DNA of 64,000 nt. It comes from Natribaculum breve (lineage in GTDB: Archaea; Halobacteriota; Halobacteria; Halobacteriales; Natrialbaceae). The stretch spans positions 1,116,001 to 1,180,000 of the forward strand of contig NZ_CP095390.1 in the NCBI RefSeq assembly GCF_023008585.1, written 5' to 3'. This document shows positions 54,174 to 61,820 of the stretch, piece by piece. The position numbers and the translations under genes are program-made. The stretch's first letter is position 1. Each line of letters begins with the position of its first letter. A model generated the notes under the pieces. The model worked only from the letters and a program-made list of their open reading frames with translations. It did no database searches and had not been told where the DNA came from.

Positions 54174-56498
54174 CTACAGCTCTGGGACGTTCATGTGGAA
54201 GCCGCCCGAGCGCGCCTCCACCAGACACAGGTGATAACCCTGTTTTCGCGAGAGGTTGACGTAGCTGAGTTTCGAGCCGCGGCTCAGGAAGCCGCCGCTC
54301 GTCGCCTCTTCTGTCACCTCGAGTGCGCCGGGTTCGAAGAAACTCGAGGTGACGACGAGCGCCGCCCCGAGGTCGGGGTAGTTCGCCTTGACGGCCGACG
54401 CGGTCGCCTCCAGTTCTTCGAGCATCTCCCGCGTCGCCGGCTCGCGCGAACGGTTCAGGTTGGCGACGACAAGCGGGTTGCCCATCTTGTCGAACGCGAC
54501 GACGTCGAACGTCACCTCGCTCGGTACGTCAGCGCCGTCGTCCTTGAGTGCGATCGACGCGTGTAACTCGGCGCGGTCGATCCGCGGAATCGCGTCGTAG
54601 AGGTCGCCGAGTCCGTCGGCGCGACCGGTGTCGCGGATCTCGTAGAGGACGGTGGTGGTCAGCCAGTCGACCAGCCGGTACTCCATCGTCTCCCGGAGGA
54701 ACTCGACGTACGGCTGTCCGTCGACGGTGACGGTCGAGTCGTCGAATCCCGTGTGGTGTTCCAGACGCAGGTTCGACGCGACCTCGCTCGGACTGGCTCC
54801 CCCACCGTGGGCCGTCTCGAGCGTCGGCTTGCTCTTCGAGTCGTACCGAACGAAGAGGTTCGTCCCCGCGAGCGCCCGCTTCGGCGAGAGCGAGGTGCCA
54901 CCCGCGACGCCGTCGGCCGCCGTCGACTGCGCCTGCTCGAGTTGGCGCTCGAGGTCGTCGATGCGCGACTGAAGTCGGTCGACAGTGGCCGACAGCTCCT
55001 GGTTCTCTGCCTGTAGTCGCTCGCACTTCTCCGCGAGTTCGTCACGCTGTGCTTCCAGGGCGTCGCGACGTTCCTCGAGTCGTTCGATGCGTACCGTTCG
55101 ATCGTCGGCGTCGTGAGCGCGCGATGAAGACGTCGACGGGCTGGCCGTGCTCGCCTCGCTGGCGCTCGATTCGCGACGGGTCGACCTCGAGTCGGACGGC
55201 GAGGACCGGTCGGCCCCGCGCTGGCGTTCGCTCTGTCCGGCGTTGCCACCCGTCGACTCACTCGCCGACGACGCGTTCGAACGCCGTCGACCGCTGGCCG
55301 AATCGCGCTCGGCCGACGACGACTCGCTCGTGTTGTCCGGATCGATCGACGGGATGCTCCGGGTTTCGCGCCACTGCTCTTCGCGTTCGAACTGCCTCTC
55401 GAGGTCGCCGTCGTCCGGATCGCCGTCGGTGTCGGTGGGCCCGGTCGTCTCCGCGGCGTCTCCGTCGGTCTCGTCTTCGTCGTCGGCCGTCCAGAGGATG
55501 CCGCTTTCGTCCAGTTCTTTGGCGGCGGCCTCGACCTCCACGAGGTCCGGATCCGTCGGCCCCGCGTCCGACTCGTCGATCTCGTCTATCGTCTCGACGG
55601 CGTCGGCGACAGACGCCGACTGGTCCTCCGGCGGTTCGTCGACGGTCGCAGCGGTGGTCTCGGGCGTACCGTCGGTCGTCGACTCGGTGTCCGTGGGATC
55701 GATGGTCACGTCGGTGATGCCCGGCGACGACGCGTCGATCGGCTGGTCGTCCGTCGTCGTGATCCCGGTGGCGGCGTCGTCGGTCGGTGCCGTCGGGTCG
55801 CTTGCGGTGTCGTCCAGCGCGTCGTCGATCGTCACGTCGCTCGAGGTCGCGTCGGCTTCTGCCTCTTCGACGGCGTCGATCGACACGTCGAGGTTCTCGG
55901 ACGGGTCGGGCGAACTGGGCGTCGGGTCGGGTTCGGGTTCCGATTCGGGCTCGTCGGCCGGTTCGCGGAGGTCGGTCACGTCGACGTCGACGTCGATCAC
56001 CTCGTAGATCCCGACCTCGTCGGCCGCCCGTTCGAACGCCTCTTCGTCGGTGAGCAGCCGCTCTGCGTTGCCGATGTACGCGGCGGCCATCCGGCGGCCG
56101 CCGTAGTAGACCACGTAGTAGTCCCCGCTGAGGACGTTCTCGCTCAGTTCGACGTAGCCGGTAAACGAGCCGTCCTGGAGCGTCCGGTCGACCTCCGACA
56201 GCGGCGTGTCGTTGGTGTAATACTTCGCCCGCGTGTCGCCACCGCGGGTTTTCATCGCGGCGAGCAAGGGAAGTGCCGGATCGGGCGCGACGTAGACGGT
56301 CCCGGAAGCGGCGTCGAAGTTCTCGAGCGAGCCGTCGAAGACGCCGACGACGCGGCCGTTGAGCATAAACAGCCACGTCCCGGCCGCGGTGACGGCACCC
56401 GAGAACCCACTGTCAGCGAGATCGGAGAGCCCGTCTCGACCGCCGTCGAACGGGCGAGAATCCCAGCGCTCGACGCGCTCTTGCGTGCGCGAGTCCAT
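54174..56498 (-). CDS. Large conserved haloarchaeal protein with coiled coil (DUF7527-like)
   Basis: 774 residues in three parts. Residues 1-165 form a folded N-terminal domain (FSGAVTAAGTWLFMLNGRVVGVFDGSLENF...). Residues about 170-440 are a long acidic Ser/Thr/Asp-rich disordered region. Residues 445-510 are a coiled coil (RIERLEERRDALEAQRDELAEKCERL) and 535-774 a second folded domain with a conserved LRLEHHTGFDD patch. I recall haloarchaeal homologues as DUF7527. No enzyme motif. It looks like a scaffold or tether, which is inference. Confidence 0.65.
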   Translation of the reverse strand: MDSRTQERVERWDSRPFDGGRDGLSDLADSGFSGAVTAAGTWLFMLNGRVVGVFDGSLENFDAASGTVYVAPDPALPLLAAMKTRGGDTRAKYYTNDTPLSEVDRTLQDGSFTGYVELSENVLSGDYYVVYYGGRRMAAAYIGNAERLLTDEEAFERAADEVGIYEVIDVDVDVTDLREPADEPESEPEPDPTPSSPDPSENLDVSIDAVEEAEADATSSDVTIDDALDDTASDPTAPTDDAATGITTTDDQPIDASSPGITDVTIDPTDTESTTDGTPETTAATVDEPPEDQSASVADAVETIDEIDESDAGPTDPDLVEVEAAAKELDESGILWTADDEDETDGDAAETTGPTDTDGDPDDGDLERQFEREEQWRETRSIPSIDPDNTSESSSAERDSASGRRRSNASSASESTGGNAGQSERQRGADRSSPSDSRSTRRESSASEASTASPSTSSSRAHDADDRTVRIERLEERRDALEAQRDELAEKCERLQAENQELSATVDRLQSRIDDLERQLEQAQSTAADGVAGGTSLSPKRALAGTNLFVRYDSKSKPTLETAHGGGASPSEVASNLRLEHHTGFDDSTVTVDGQPYVEFLRETMEYRLVDWLTTTVLYEIRDTGRADGLGDLYDAIPRIDRAELHASIALKDDGADVPSEVTFDVVAFDKMGNPLVVANLNRSREPATREMLEELEATASAVKANYPDLGAALVVTSSFFEPGALEVTEEATSGGFLSRGSKLSYVNLSRKQGYHLCLVEARSGGFHMNVPEL

Positions 56499-56577
56499 AA
56501 TCCAACAAACGGGATATGGAATAAATACGTTTCGCCTGTATGTATTAAAAAGTTGAACGTTGAACGGTCAGGGTCGT

Positions 56578-56856
56578 CTATATCTTCGACTGGGCGTCGT
56601 CGGCGAGTTCCTCCATCCGCTTGCCGATCCGGCCGGCACTCGAGAACTCGTCTTCGCTCATCGCACTCGCCAGCGCGTTGCCCAGCACGAAGACGGCGTG
56701 TTTGTGTTCGCTCTTGGATTTGTGGACGTGGGAGGGGTCGACCTCGAGTTCGCGGTACGGTTCGAACAGTCCTTCGTCGACGTCTTCGCGCTCGGCGAAG
56801 TACTCCATGATGACCACCAGTTCTTCGTGCAGCTCGAGAAGTTCGTCCTTATGCAT
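56578..56856 (-). CDS. UPF0058 family protein
   Basis: 92 residues, helical. HKDELLELHEELVVIMEYFAER and VDPSHVHKSKSEHKHAVFVLGNALA match UPF0058, an archaeal family of unknown function found as a dimeric helical bundle. No operon partner. Confidence 0.85.
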   Translation of the reverse strand: MHKDELLELHEELVVIMEYFAEREDVDEGLFEPYRELEVDPSHVHKSKSEHKHAVFVLGNALASAMSEDEFSSAGRIGKRMEELADDAQSKI

Positions 56857-56925
56857 ACGGGCGTATATGAACGGTTTCGATTTAAGAGTTGTGTGCCGAT
56901 CAGTCGCAACGGCAGTGTACGCCAG

Positions 56926-57567
56926 TTAGCGGCCCGTTGAGTCGGATACAGCCCCGTCGTCCAGTCGCGATCGGGTGACCAGCGCGATCCAGAGTCCGAA
57001 GGCGACGGCGGCGACGAACTCGGGGACGGCGAACCACTCCCAGGGGTCGGCGGCGACGGCGTCGCGATAGAGCAGCCAGCCGAACCACCCGGCGGCGTGG
57101 ACGTTCCCCAGCCAGAACGAGAGCGCGCCGAGTCGAACGTCGCCAGCGAGGAGCAGTCCCGTCCCGTAGAGCCACTGTGCGACCGGTGCCACGCCGAAGA
57201 ACGTCATCGCGGCGACGAAGTGCAGCCCGGTCTCGAGGTAGTAGTCCGTGTGTCCGAGAAAGAAGACGCCGACGCCGACGATCCCGGCGAGGGCGATTCC
57301 GACGAGGGCGGTCCCGACGCGCTCGAGGCCGTTTCGAGCCGTCGACCAGAGCCCCCAGACGAACGGGACTCCGAGCAGGCCGCCGACGATCAGGCCACCG
57401 TTGAACAGCCAGAAGGTCCGCGTTCCGACCCGACCCATGTCGGACAGCGACCGGGCGTGCCAGGTGAACGTCTCCGGTGTGGCGAGGATCGTCGCGAGCA
57501 CGATCGCACCCAGCGTGACGACCGGTGCGAGAAGTCCACACCGAACCGCCGGACGCTCGTCGGTCAC
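56926..57567 (-). CDS. DUF998 family membrane protein
   Basis: 213 residues from a GTG at 57567 (an ATG at 57609 would add 14 basic residues). Six hydrophobic helices; TWHARSLSDMGRVGTRTFWLFNGGLIVGGLLGVPF and FFLGHTDYYLETGLHFVAAMTFFG fit DUF998. Family function unknown, possibly lipid-related. Confidence 0.75.
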   Translation of the reverse strand: MTDERPAVRCGLLAPVVTLGAIVLATILATPETFTWHARSLSDMGRVGTRTFWLFNGGLIVGGLLGVPFVWGLWSTARNGLERVGTALVGIALAGIVGVGVFFLGHTDYYLETGLHFVAAMTFFGVAPVAQWLYGTGLLLAGDVRLGALSFWLGNVHAAGWFGWLLYRDAVAADPWEWFAVPEFVAAVAFGLWIALVTRSRLDDGAVSDSTGR

Positions 57568-57722
57568 GACGCGCCCACCCCAGTTACGCTGTCGTCGCGT
57601 TCCCTCCACCCCACGAGGACGGCGACACGTATCGCAGCTGTCATACGACTCGCTGCTTCCGGAGCCCGGATAAACCCACCGACAGGTGAACTGTTTTATC
57701 CGCTCACGGCACAGACACCACC

Positions 57723-58079
57723 ATGTCGGGCATCGTGTTCTTCGCGACGGAAGCGCTCGAACGGGTCGTCGACTTCTACGTGGACGAAGTCGGTGCGTCG
57801 GTCTGGCTCGAGCAGCCGGAGTGTACAGTTCTCCAGTACGACAACATGCTCGTCGGCTTCTGTGAGCGCGACGAGGCCGAGACCGAGGGCGTCGTCACGT
57901 TCGTCTACGGGACGCGAGGCGAGGTCGACGTCGCCTACGAGGCGCTGGCCGACCGCGCGGTCGACGAACCGAGCGAGAACGAGCGCTACCGGATCTACAA
58001 CTTCTTCGCCGAAGATCCCGAAGGTCGGACGGTCGAGTTCCAAACGTTCCTCCACGAGACGGAGCCGGTCTGCGGTTAG
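57723..58079 (+). CDS. VOC/glyoxalase family protein
   Basis: 118 residues, one vicinal-oxygen-chelate unit pair: IVFFATEALERVVDFYVDEVGASVWLEQPECTVLQYDNMLVGFC then YNFFAEDPEGRTVEFQTFLH. His and Glu metal ligands of glyoxalase are mostly absent at the first strand, so it may bind rather than catalyse. Convergent with the ABC gene with a 4-bp overlap. Confidence 0.8.
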   Translation: MSGIVFFATEALERVVDFYVDEVGASVWLEQPECTVLQYDNMLVGFCERDEAETEGVVTFVYGTRGEVDVAYEALADRAVDEPSENERYRIYNFFAEDPEGRTVEFQTFLHETEPVCG

Positions 58080-59206
58080 TCGCGCTGTCCGGCGGGGAAC
58101 CAGGCGAGTTCGTGGTCGGCGGTGACGCGGACGGCGACGCGTTCGTCGAGCTCGAGGCGGTCGGAGTGGTTGTGCATACACTCGATGACGTCGCCGTCGT
58201 CGAGTTCGACGCGATAGAGGACGGTCGGCCCGAGATACCGCCGGTAGACGACCTGACCGTCGGCCTCGGTGCCGTCTGCCGGATACGCCGTCACGTCGTC
58301 CGGGCGGACGAGCAGGTCGATCTCGGTGCCGTCGTACTGTTGGGCCAGACCGTGGATGTCGTCTCTGAGGACGCGTCCGAGCGCGGTCTCGACGTGATCG
58401 CCGTGGACCTGTCCGGAGAGGAAACTCGCGTGGCCCAGGAAGCCGGCGACGAACCGCGACTTCGGCTGCTGGAAGACCCGCTCTGGCGTGCCGACCTGTT
58501 CGATGATGCCGTCGTTCATCACCGCGACGCGGTCGGAGATCGACAGCGCTTCCTCCTGGTCGTGGGTGACAGAAATCGCGGTGACGCCCGCCTTCTTGAT
58601 GATCCGGCGGACCTCCTCGCGCATCTCTACGCGCAGGTCGACGTCGAGATTCGAGAACGGTTCGTCGAGCAAGAGCATGTCCGGTTCGGGCGCGATCGAC
58701 CGTGCGAGCGCGACCCGCTGTTGCTGGCCGCCGGAGAGTTCGTCCGGGTAGTGGTCGCCGTGCTCGTCGAGACCGACCAGCTCGAGCAGTTCCTCGACGC
58801 GGGCGTCACGCTCTTCTGGCTCCCAGCCGTTCAGCCCGAAGGCGACGTTCTCGCGGGCGGTGAGGTGCGGAAAGAGGGCGAACTCCTGGAAGACGACGCC
58901 GACGTCGCGCTCCTCGGGGGGGACGAACGTCCCGTTTCCGGCCACGGAGTCGTTTCGAAGCCGAATCGATCCGCCGTTGGGCCGCTCGAGGCCGGCGATG
59001 AGTCGCAGCGTCGTCGTCTTTCCACAGCCCGAGGGACCGAGCAGGGTGAGGATCTCCCCGTCGCGGACCGACAGCGAGAGCTCCGGGATGATCGTCTCGC
59101 TGCCGTAGCGTTTCGCGACGCCGTCGAGTTCGAGAACGGTCTCCGGCGTTGCTGTCTCGAGAGACGGTTCGTCGGCCGTCGACGTGAGGAGTTCCCCGTT
59201 TGACAT
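58076..59206 (-). CDS. ABC transporter ATPase, iron/thiamine-type (FbpC/PotA-like)
   Basis: 376 residues. Walker A GPSGCGKTT, signature LSGGQQQRVALARS, Walker B LLLDEPFSNLD and the switch His in TAISVTHDQEEAL. A C-terminal TOBE-like region follows (residues about 275-370). This is the FbpC/CysA/PotA class. No permease or binding protein is adjacent. The DtxR-type palindrome in its promoter favours a metal substrate, probably ferric iron. Confidence 0.85.
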   Translation of the reverse strand: MSNGELLTSTADEPSLETATPETVLELDGVAKRYGSETIIPELSLSVRDGEILTLLGPSGCGKTTTLRLIAGLERPNGGSIRLRNDSVAGNGTFVPPEERDVGVVFQEFALFPHLTARENVAFGLNGWEPEERDARVEELLELVGLDEHGDHYPDELSGGQQQRVALARSIAPEPDMLLLDEPFSNLDVDLRVEMREEVRRIIKKAGVTAISVTHDQEEALSISDRVAVMNDGIIEQVGTPERVFQQPKSRFVAGFLGHASFLSGQVHGDHVETALGRVLRDDIHGLAQQYDGTEIDLLVRPDDVTAYPADGTEADGQVVYRRYLGPTVLYRVELDDGDVIECMHNHSDRLELDERVAVRVTADHELAWFPAGQRD

Positions 59207-59240
59207 CGTTGATCCTGGCTCTATCGGCTCTTCGTTTGAT

Positions 59241-59254
59241 TTAGGCGTACCTAA
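59241..59254. promoter_or_regulatory. DtxR/Idr-type palindrome before the ABC ATPase gene
   Basis: TTAGGCGTACCTAA: 5-bp half-sites TTAGG/CCTAA around 4 bases. It lies 35-48 nt upstream of the ATG, just downstream of a TATA-like box, where bound repressor would block transcription. It resembles known DtxR-family operators used for iron control in haloarchaea and bacteria. Confidence 0.6.
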
Positions 59255-59258
59255 AACA

Positions 59259-59267
59259 CTTATAATT
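59259..59267 (-). promoter_or_regulatory. TATA-like box of the ABC ATPase gene
   Basis: CTTATAATT on the plus strand (AATTATAAG in the coding sense), about 55 nt before the ATG. With transcription starting about 25 nt downstream, the palindrome at 59241-59254 sits between box and start site. Confidence 0.5.
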
Positions 59268-59303
59268 GCCGATTTTTCTCGCGAGGTGGGGCGACCCCCT
59301 CAC

Positions 59304-59340
59304 GACGGCTGTGAGTCAGTTCCGACGCACCCGCACGATC
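59304..59340. repeat. Interspersed palindromic element, half copy D
   Basis: Only one arm of the A-C type is present: GGCTGTGAGTCAGTTCCGACGCACCCGCACGATC. It overlaps the last codons of the DUF5793-like gene. The partner arm is missing, so the hairpin is lost. Confidence 0.5.
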
Positions 59341-59809
59341 AGAGTTCGACGCCGCTCGGGATCAGACTGTGCTGGCGGAGGAGATCGCCCTGGTCGTCGT
59401 AGACGAGAAACGTCCGCTTGTCGTAGGCGACGAACTCTTCGCCGTCGAGCGTGATCGACACTTCGTATCGCCCCTCGTCCTCGGTCGCGACCTCGCCGTA
59501 GTTTCGCGCCGCGCGGATGAACTTCAGGACGTTCGACGCGTCTTCGTTGAGTTCGAGGACGAAATCGCCCGTGATACGGTCGGTGACGCTGACGACGCCC
59601 GCCGCGTCCTCGTCCAGTGGTTCCTGGAGTCGAAGGGCGACGTCCGTCTCACTCGCGTCGAGAACGTCGCCATCGGGAGCGGTAAGGCGCTCGCGAAGCA
59701 ACGTCTCCGGGCCGGTGAAGTCGATCGATACCGACGGCTTTCGTGGCTCGCCGTCCGTCTCGACCCAGTCGACATTGCTGACATCTAGCGTGAAGTGCTC
59801 GCGCCTCAT
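59339..59809 (-). CDS. Conserved haloarchaeal protein (DUF5793-like)
   Basis: 156 residues, beta-rich and acidic. The opening MRREHFTLDVSNVDWVETDGEPRKPSVSIDFTGP is highly characteristic of a haloarchaeal family I recall as DUF5793. Function unknown. The stop codon lies inside the half palindrome D, so the last residues may have been changed by that element. Confidence 0.7.
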   Translation of the reverse strand: MRREHFTLDVSNVDWVETDGEPRKPSVSIDFTGPETLLRERLTAPDGDVLDASETDVALRLQEPLDEDAAGVVSVTDRITGDFVLELNEDASNVLKFIRAARNYGEVATEDEGRYEVSITLDGEEFVAYDKRTFLVYDDQGDLLRQHSLIPSGVEL

Positions 59810-59923
59810 TCCGTACGTGTCGTTTGGACCTCGCGTGGTATGAACGTAACGCCCAATCCAGCGGCGAACCCGCCCGCCCTCTGGGGGACGATCGATCGGT
59901 CAACCGAACAGTCCGTCTCGACT

Positions 59924-60005
59924 GATACTATCGGACGTAACTGTGTGAAGATTCTCGCCACCCCGGGACGGCGAGAATCTTTCACGACTTACGTCCGGCA
60001 GTATG
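59924..60005. repeat. Long imperfect hairpin (35-bp arms, 12-nt loop)
   Basis: The left arm begins ATACTATCGGACGTAA and ends GATTCTCGCC; the right arm starts GGCGAGAATC and ends GGCAGTAT. The arms agree at most positions, with mismatches in the middle. The sequence is unrelated to elements A-G. Confidence 0.8.
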
Positions 60006-60007
60006 AT

Positions 60008-60088
60008 ACGGTCTGCTGTCCCGCTTTGCCGCCGCGACCGCCCGGCGGGACGCGGTCGCTGCGAGATGGACGGACAGCGGTCCGTATG
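60008..60088. repeat. Interspersed palindromic element, copy E (divergent)
   Basis: Outer arms CGGTCTGCTGTCC and GGACAGCGGTCCG, inner arms GCCGCGACCGC and GCGGTCGCTGC. Same layout as A-C with GCGACCGC in place of GCAACCGC; both sides of the stem changed together. Confidence 0.6.
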
Positions 60089-60155
60089 AACGGTGTCCGG
60101 TTCGTGGCCGCCACACTTGCGAACGTTTTTGCCCCGTCCCCGACCACGGCCGATC

Positions 60156-60821
60156 ATGGACCGTCGGGCCGACGTCCGGGAGACCTACGACCGCATCGCG
60201 ACGCACTTCGCCTCGACCCGCGAGTACGCCTGGCCCGAAGTCGAGTCGTTCCTCGAGCGCGTGCCCGCCGACCTGACGGGGGCCGGCACGACCGGTCTCG
60301 ACGTCGGCTGTGGAAACTGTCGCCACGCCGAACTGCTGGCCGCGCGCGTCGACCGCACCGTCGGCCTCGACGTCAGCCGCGGCTTGCTCGAGACCGGCCG
60401 AGCGCGCGCACTCGAGCGCGACTTCGCCGTCGACCTGCTCCAGGGCGACGCCGCGACACTCCCGCTCGCGGCGGGCGTCGTCGACGTCGCCGTCTACGTC
60501 GCGACCGTACACCACCTCCCGACGCGGGAGAGTCGCGTGACCAGTCTGGACGAACTCGCCCGCGTGCTCGCGCCCGGCGGACGCGCACTCGTCAGCGCCT
60601 GGTCGACCGCCCACGACCGCTTCGACGCCGAGGAAGGGTTCGATACGACCGTCGAGTGGACGCTCCCCGGCGGCGAGACGGTCGATCGCTTCTACCACAT
60701 CTACTCACCCGAGGAGTTCGAGGCCGACCTCGAGGAGAGCGCCCTCGACGTCCGCGAGTGGGAACTCTCGAGTGGGAACTGCTATGCCACCGTCGGCGTC
60801 GACGAGGAGTCACCGACGTGA
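60156..60821 (+). CDS. SAM methyltransferase, Trm9-like
   Basis: 221 residues from the ATG at 60156. Class I motif GLDVGCGNCRHAELLAARV, acidic loop VGLDVSRGLLE, then VDVAVYVATVHHLPTRESRVTSLDELARVLAPGGRALVSAW, which is the pattern of Trm9/ALKBH8 tRNA wobble-uridine methyltransferases. Trm9 needs Trm112; a Trm112-like protein is at 45741. Other small-molecule methyltransferases share parts of this pattern. Confidence 0.8.
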   Translation: MDRRADVRETYDRIATHFASTREYAWPEVESFLERVPADLTGAGTTGLDVGCGNCRHAELLAARVDRTVGLDVSRGLLETGRARALERDFAVDLLQGDAATLPLAAGVVDVAVYVATVHHLPTRESRVTSLDELARVLAPGGRALVSAWSTAHDRFDAEEGFDTTVEWTLPGGETVDRFYHIYSPEEFEADLEESALDVREWELSSGNCYATVGVDEESPT

Positions 60822-60892
60822 CCGGTCGATCCGCGTGACTCTCGACGAACCCTGAAAAACGGCTTTTTGTGCGGTCGTGGTCGGTTTTCACG

Positions 60893-61159
60893 ATGGTTCA
60901 CGCATTCGTCGCCGTCGTGGTGTCGGCGGGTACGGAACGGGAACTGGTCGAACAGATTCGCGAGCATCCGGCCGTAACGGAGGCGTTCGTCGTCACGGGT
61001 GACTTCGACGTCATCGTGGATATGGAAGCCGAGACCACCCAGGAACTCCTGCGGGCGGTCACCGAGGGGATTCGCGCACTCGAGAGCGTCGGTACGACTC
61101 GAACGTACGTCTGTCTCGCGGACGGTGGCGACGGTCACGGTGAGTCGAACGCGGCGTGA
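60893..61159 (+). CDS. Stand-alone Lrp/AsnC ligand-binding (RAM) domain protein
   Basis: 88 residues from the ATG at 60893. HAFVAVVVSAGTERELVEQIREHPAVTEAFVVTGDFDVIVDMEAETTQELLRAV is a complete RAM domain with no helix-turn-helix. Such proteins may bind amino acids and dimerise with full-length Lrp regulators. It is followed by tRNA-Gly. Confidence 0.85.
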   Translation: MVHAFVAVVVSAGTERELVEQIREHPAVTEAFVVTGDFDVIVDMEAETTQELLRAVTEGIRALESVGTTRTYVCLADGGDGHGESNAA

Positions 61160-61283
61160 CGGACTGGAGTTCTCGAGAACGACCGTATCCGTGGCCACGG
61201 TGTCGCGTGTCGTGGTACGATACAGCACCATCGTCGACGAAAACAGAAACTCCCTTAAGGGAACGGCGAAAAGTGGGAGGTGC

Positions 61284-61354
61284 GCGCCGGTGGTCTAGTG
61301 GCAGGACCTGAGCCTTCCAAGCTCATGGCCCGGGTTCAAATCCCGGCCGGCGCA
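61284..61354 (+). tRNA. tRNA-Gly (anticodon TCC)
   Basis: 71 nt. The acceptor GCGCCGG pairs with CCGGCGC, discriminator A. The anticodon arm is GAGC-CTTCCAA-GCTC with anticodon TCC; the T arm is GGGTTCAAATCCC. No CCA is encoded. A TCCCTTAAGGGA palindrome with a TATA-like core lies about 28 nt upstream (61250-61261). Its last 22 nt plus flank recur at 61456-61479. Confidence 0.95.
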
Positions 61355-61398
61355 TTATCGTCTCGAACGAACGTGAGAGACGTGATCGCCACGTCGGC

Positions 61399-61465
61399 GA
61401 TTTGAACCCTGCAAGTCGCAGCGCACGAACGAAGTGAGTGCGACCGTCTTGCTTCGGTTCAAATC
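61399..61465. repeat. Imperfect hairpin containing an inverted T-arm copy
   Basis: Left arm 61399-61426 begins GATTTGAACC; right arm 61438-61465 ends GGTTCAAATC. About 28 nt per arm with a few mismatches. The right arm runs into the direct tRNA-Gly 3' copy. Confidence 0.75.
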
Positions 61466-61479
61466 CCGGCCGGCGCATT
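61456..61479 (+). repeat. Direct repeat of the tRNA-Gly 3' end
   Basis: 24 bp identical to 61333-61356, offset 123 bp, covering the T-arm 3' half, acceptor strand, discriminator and two flanking bases. Confidence 0.9.
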
Positions 61480-61509
61480 TTGCCACGAGCAACTCCGCGA
61501 GTGGCAAAA
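61478..61509. terminator. Terminator-like hairpin after the tRNA-Gly repeat
   Basis: Perfect 9-bp arms TTTTGCCAC and GTGGCAAAA around a 14-nt loop. It begins at the last two bases of the direct repeat. It could stop transcription or be part of the repeated tRNA flank. Confidence 0.4.
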
Positions 61510-61715
61510 TCGGTACGCGGGATTTGAGAGCGCTCCCGGCCCGTTCGGTCCCGCCTACGGCCTCACCCTCCCCAGCCGACTCGTTCGCTCGTTGCACTCG
61601 CTCACTCGCCCCTCGCACGGCGTCGGCGAGCCACTCTCGAAGTGCTCGAGTGGCTCCCCAGCGTGCGCCGCGTGTACTTTCGCTCGCCGCGGTCGAGACG
61701 CCCACGAGGAGATGT

Positions 61716-61795
61716 AACCACGAGGAACCGTCGCAACGCGGAACCGTCGCAACGCGGAACCGTCGCCACGAGGAATCGTCGTCACGAGGCGACGT
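61716..61795. repeat. 16-bp tandem repeat, five units
   Basis: Units at 61716, 61732, 61748, 61764 and 61780. The core is CGCAACGCGGAACCGT, with two identical central copies and diverged edge copies such as CGCCACGAGGAATCGT. Not CRISPR: no spacers. Confidence 0.85.
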
Positions 61796-61820
61796 CTCGT
61801 GTGGCCGAGAACCGGCGCGG

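Larger units (their letters stand above)
59810..60155. other. 346-nt spacer filled by two hairpins
   Basis: Between a minus-strand and a plus-strand gene. It holds the long hairpin at 59924-60005 and palindromic element E at 60008-60088, one directly after the other. No open frame with haloarchaeal codon use. Confidence 0.7.
61355..61820. other. 466-nt spacer with tRNA-derived and tandem repeats
   Basis: Holds an inverted and a direct copy of the tRNA-Gly T-arm region, a TTTTGCCAC/GTGGCAAAA hairpin and a 16-bp tandem array. Open frames here are read-throughs of tRNA-like sequence, not genes. Confidence 0.7.
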
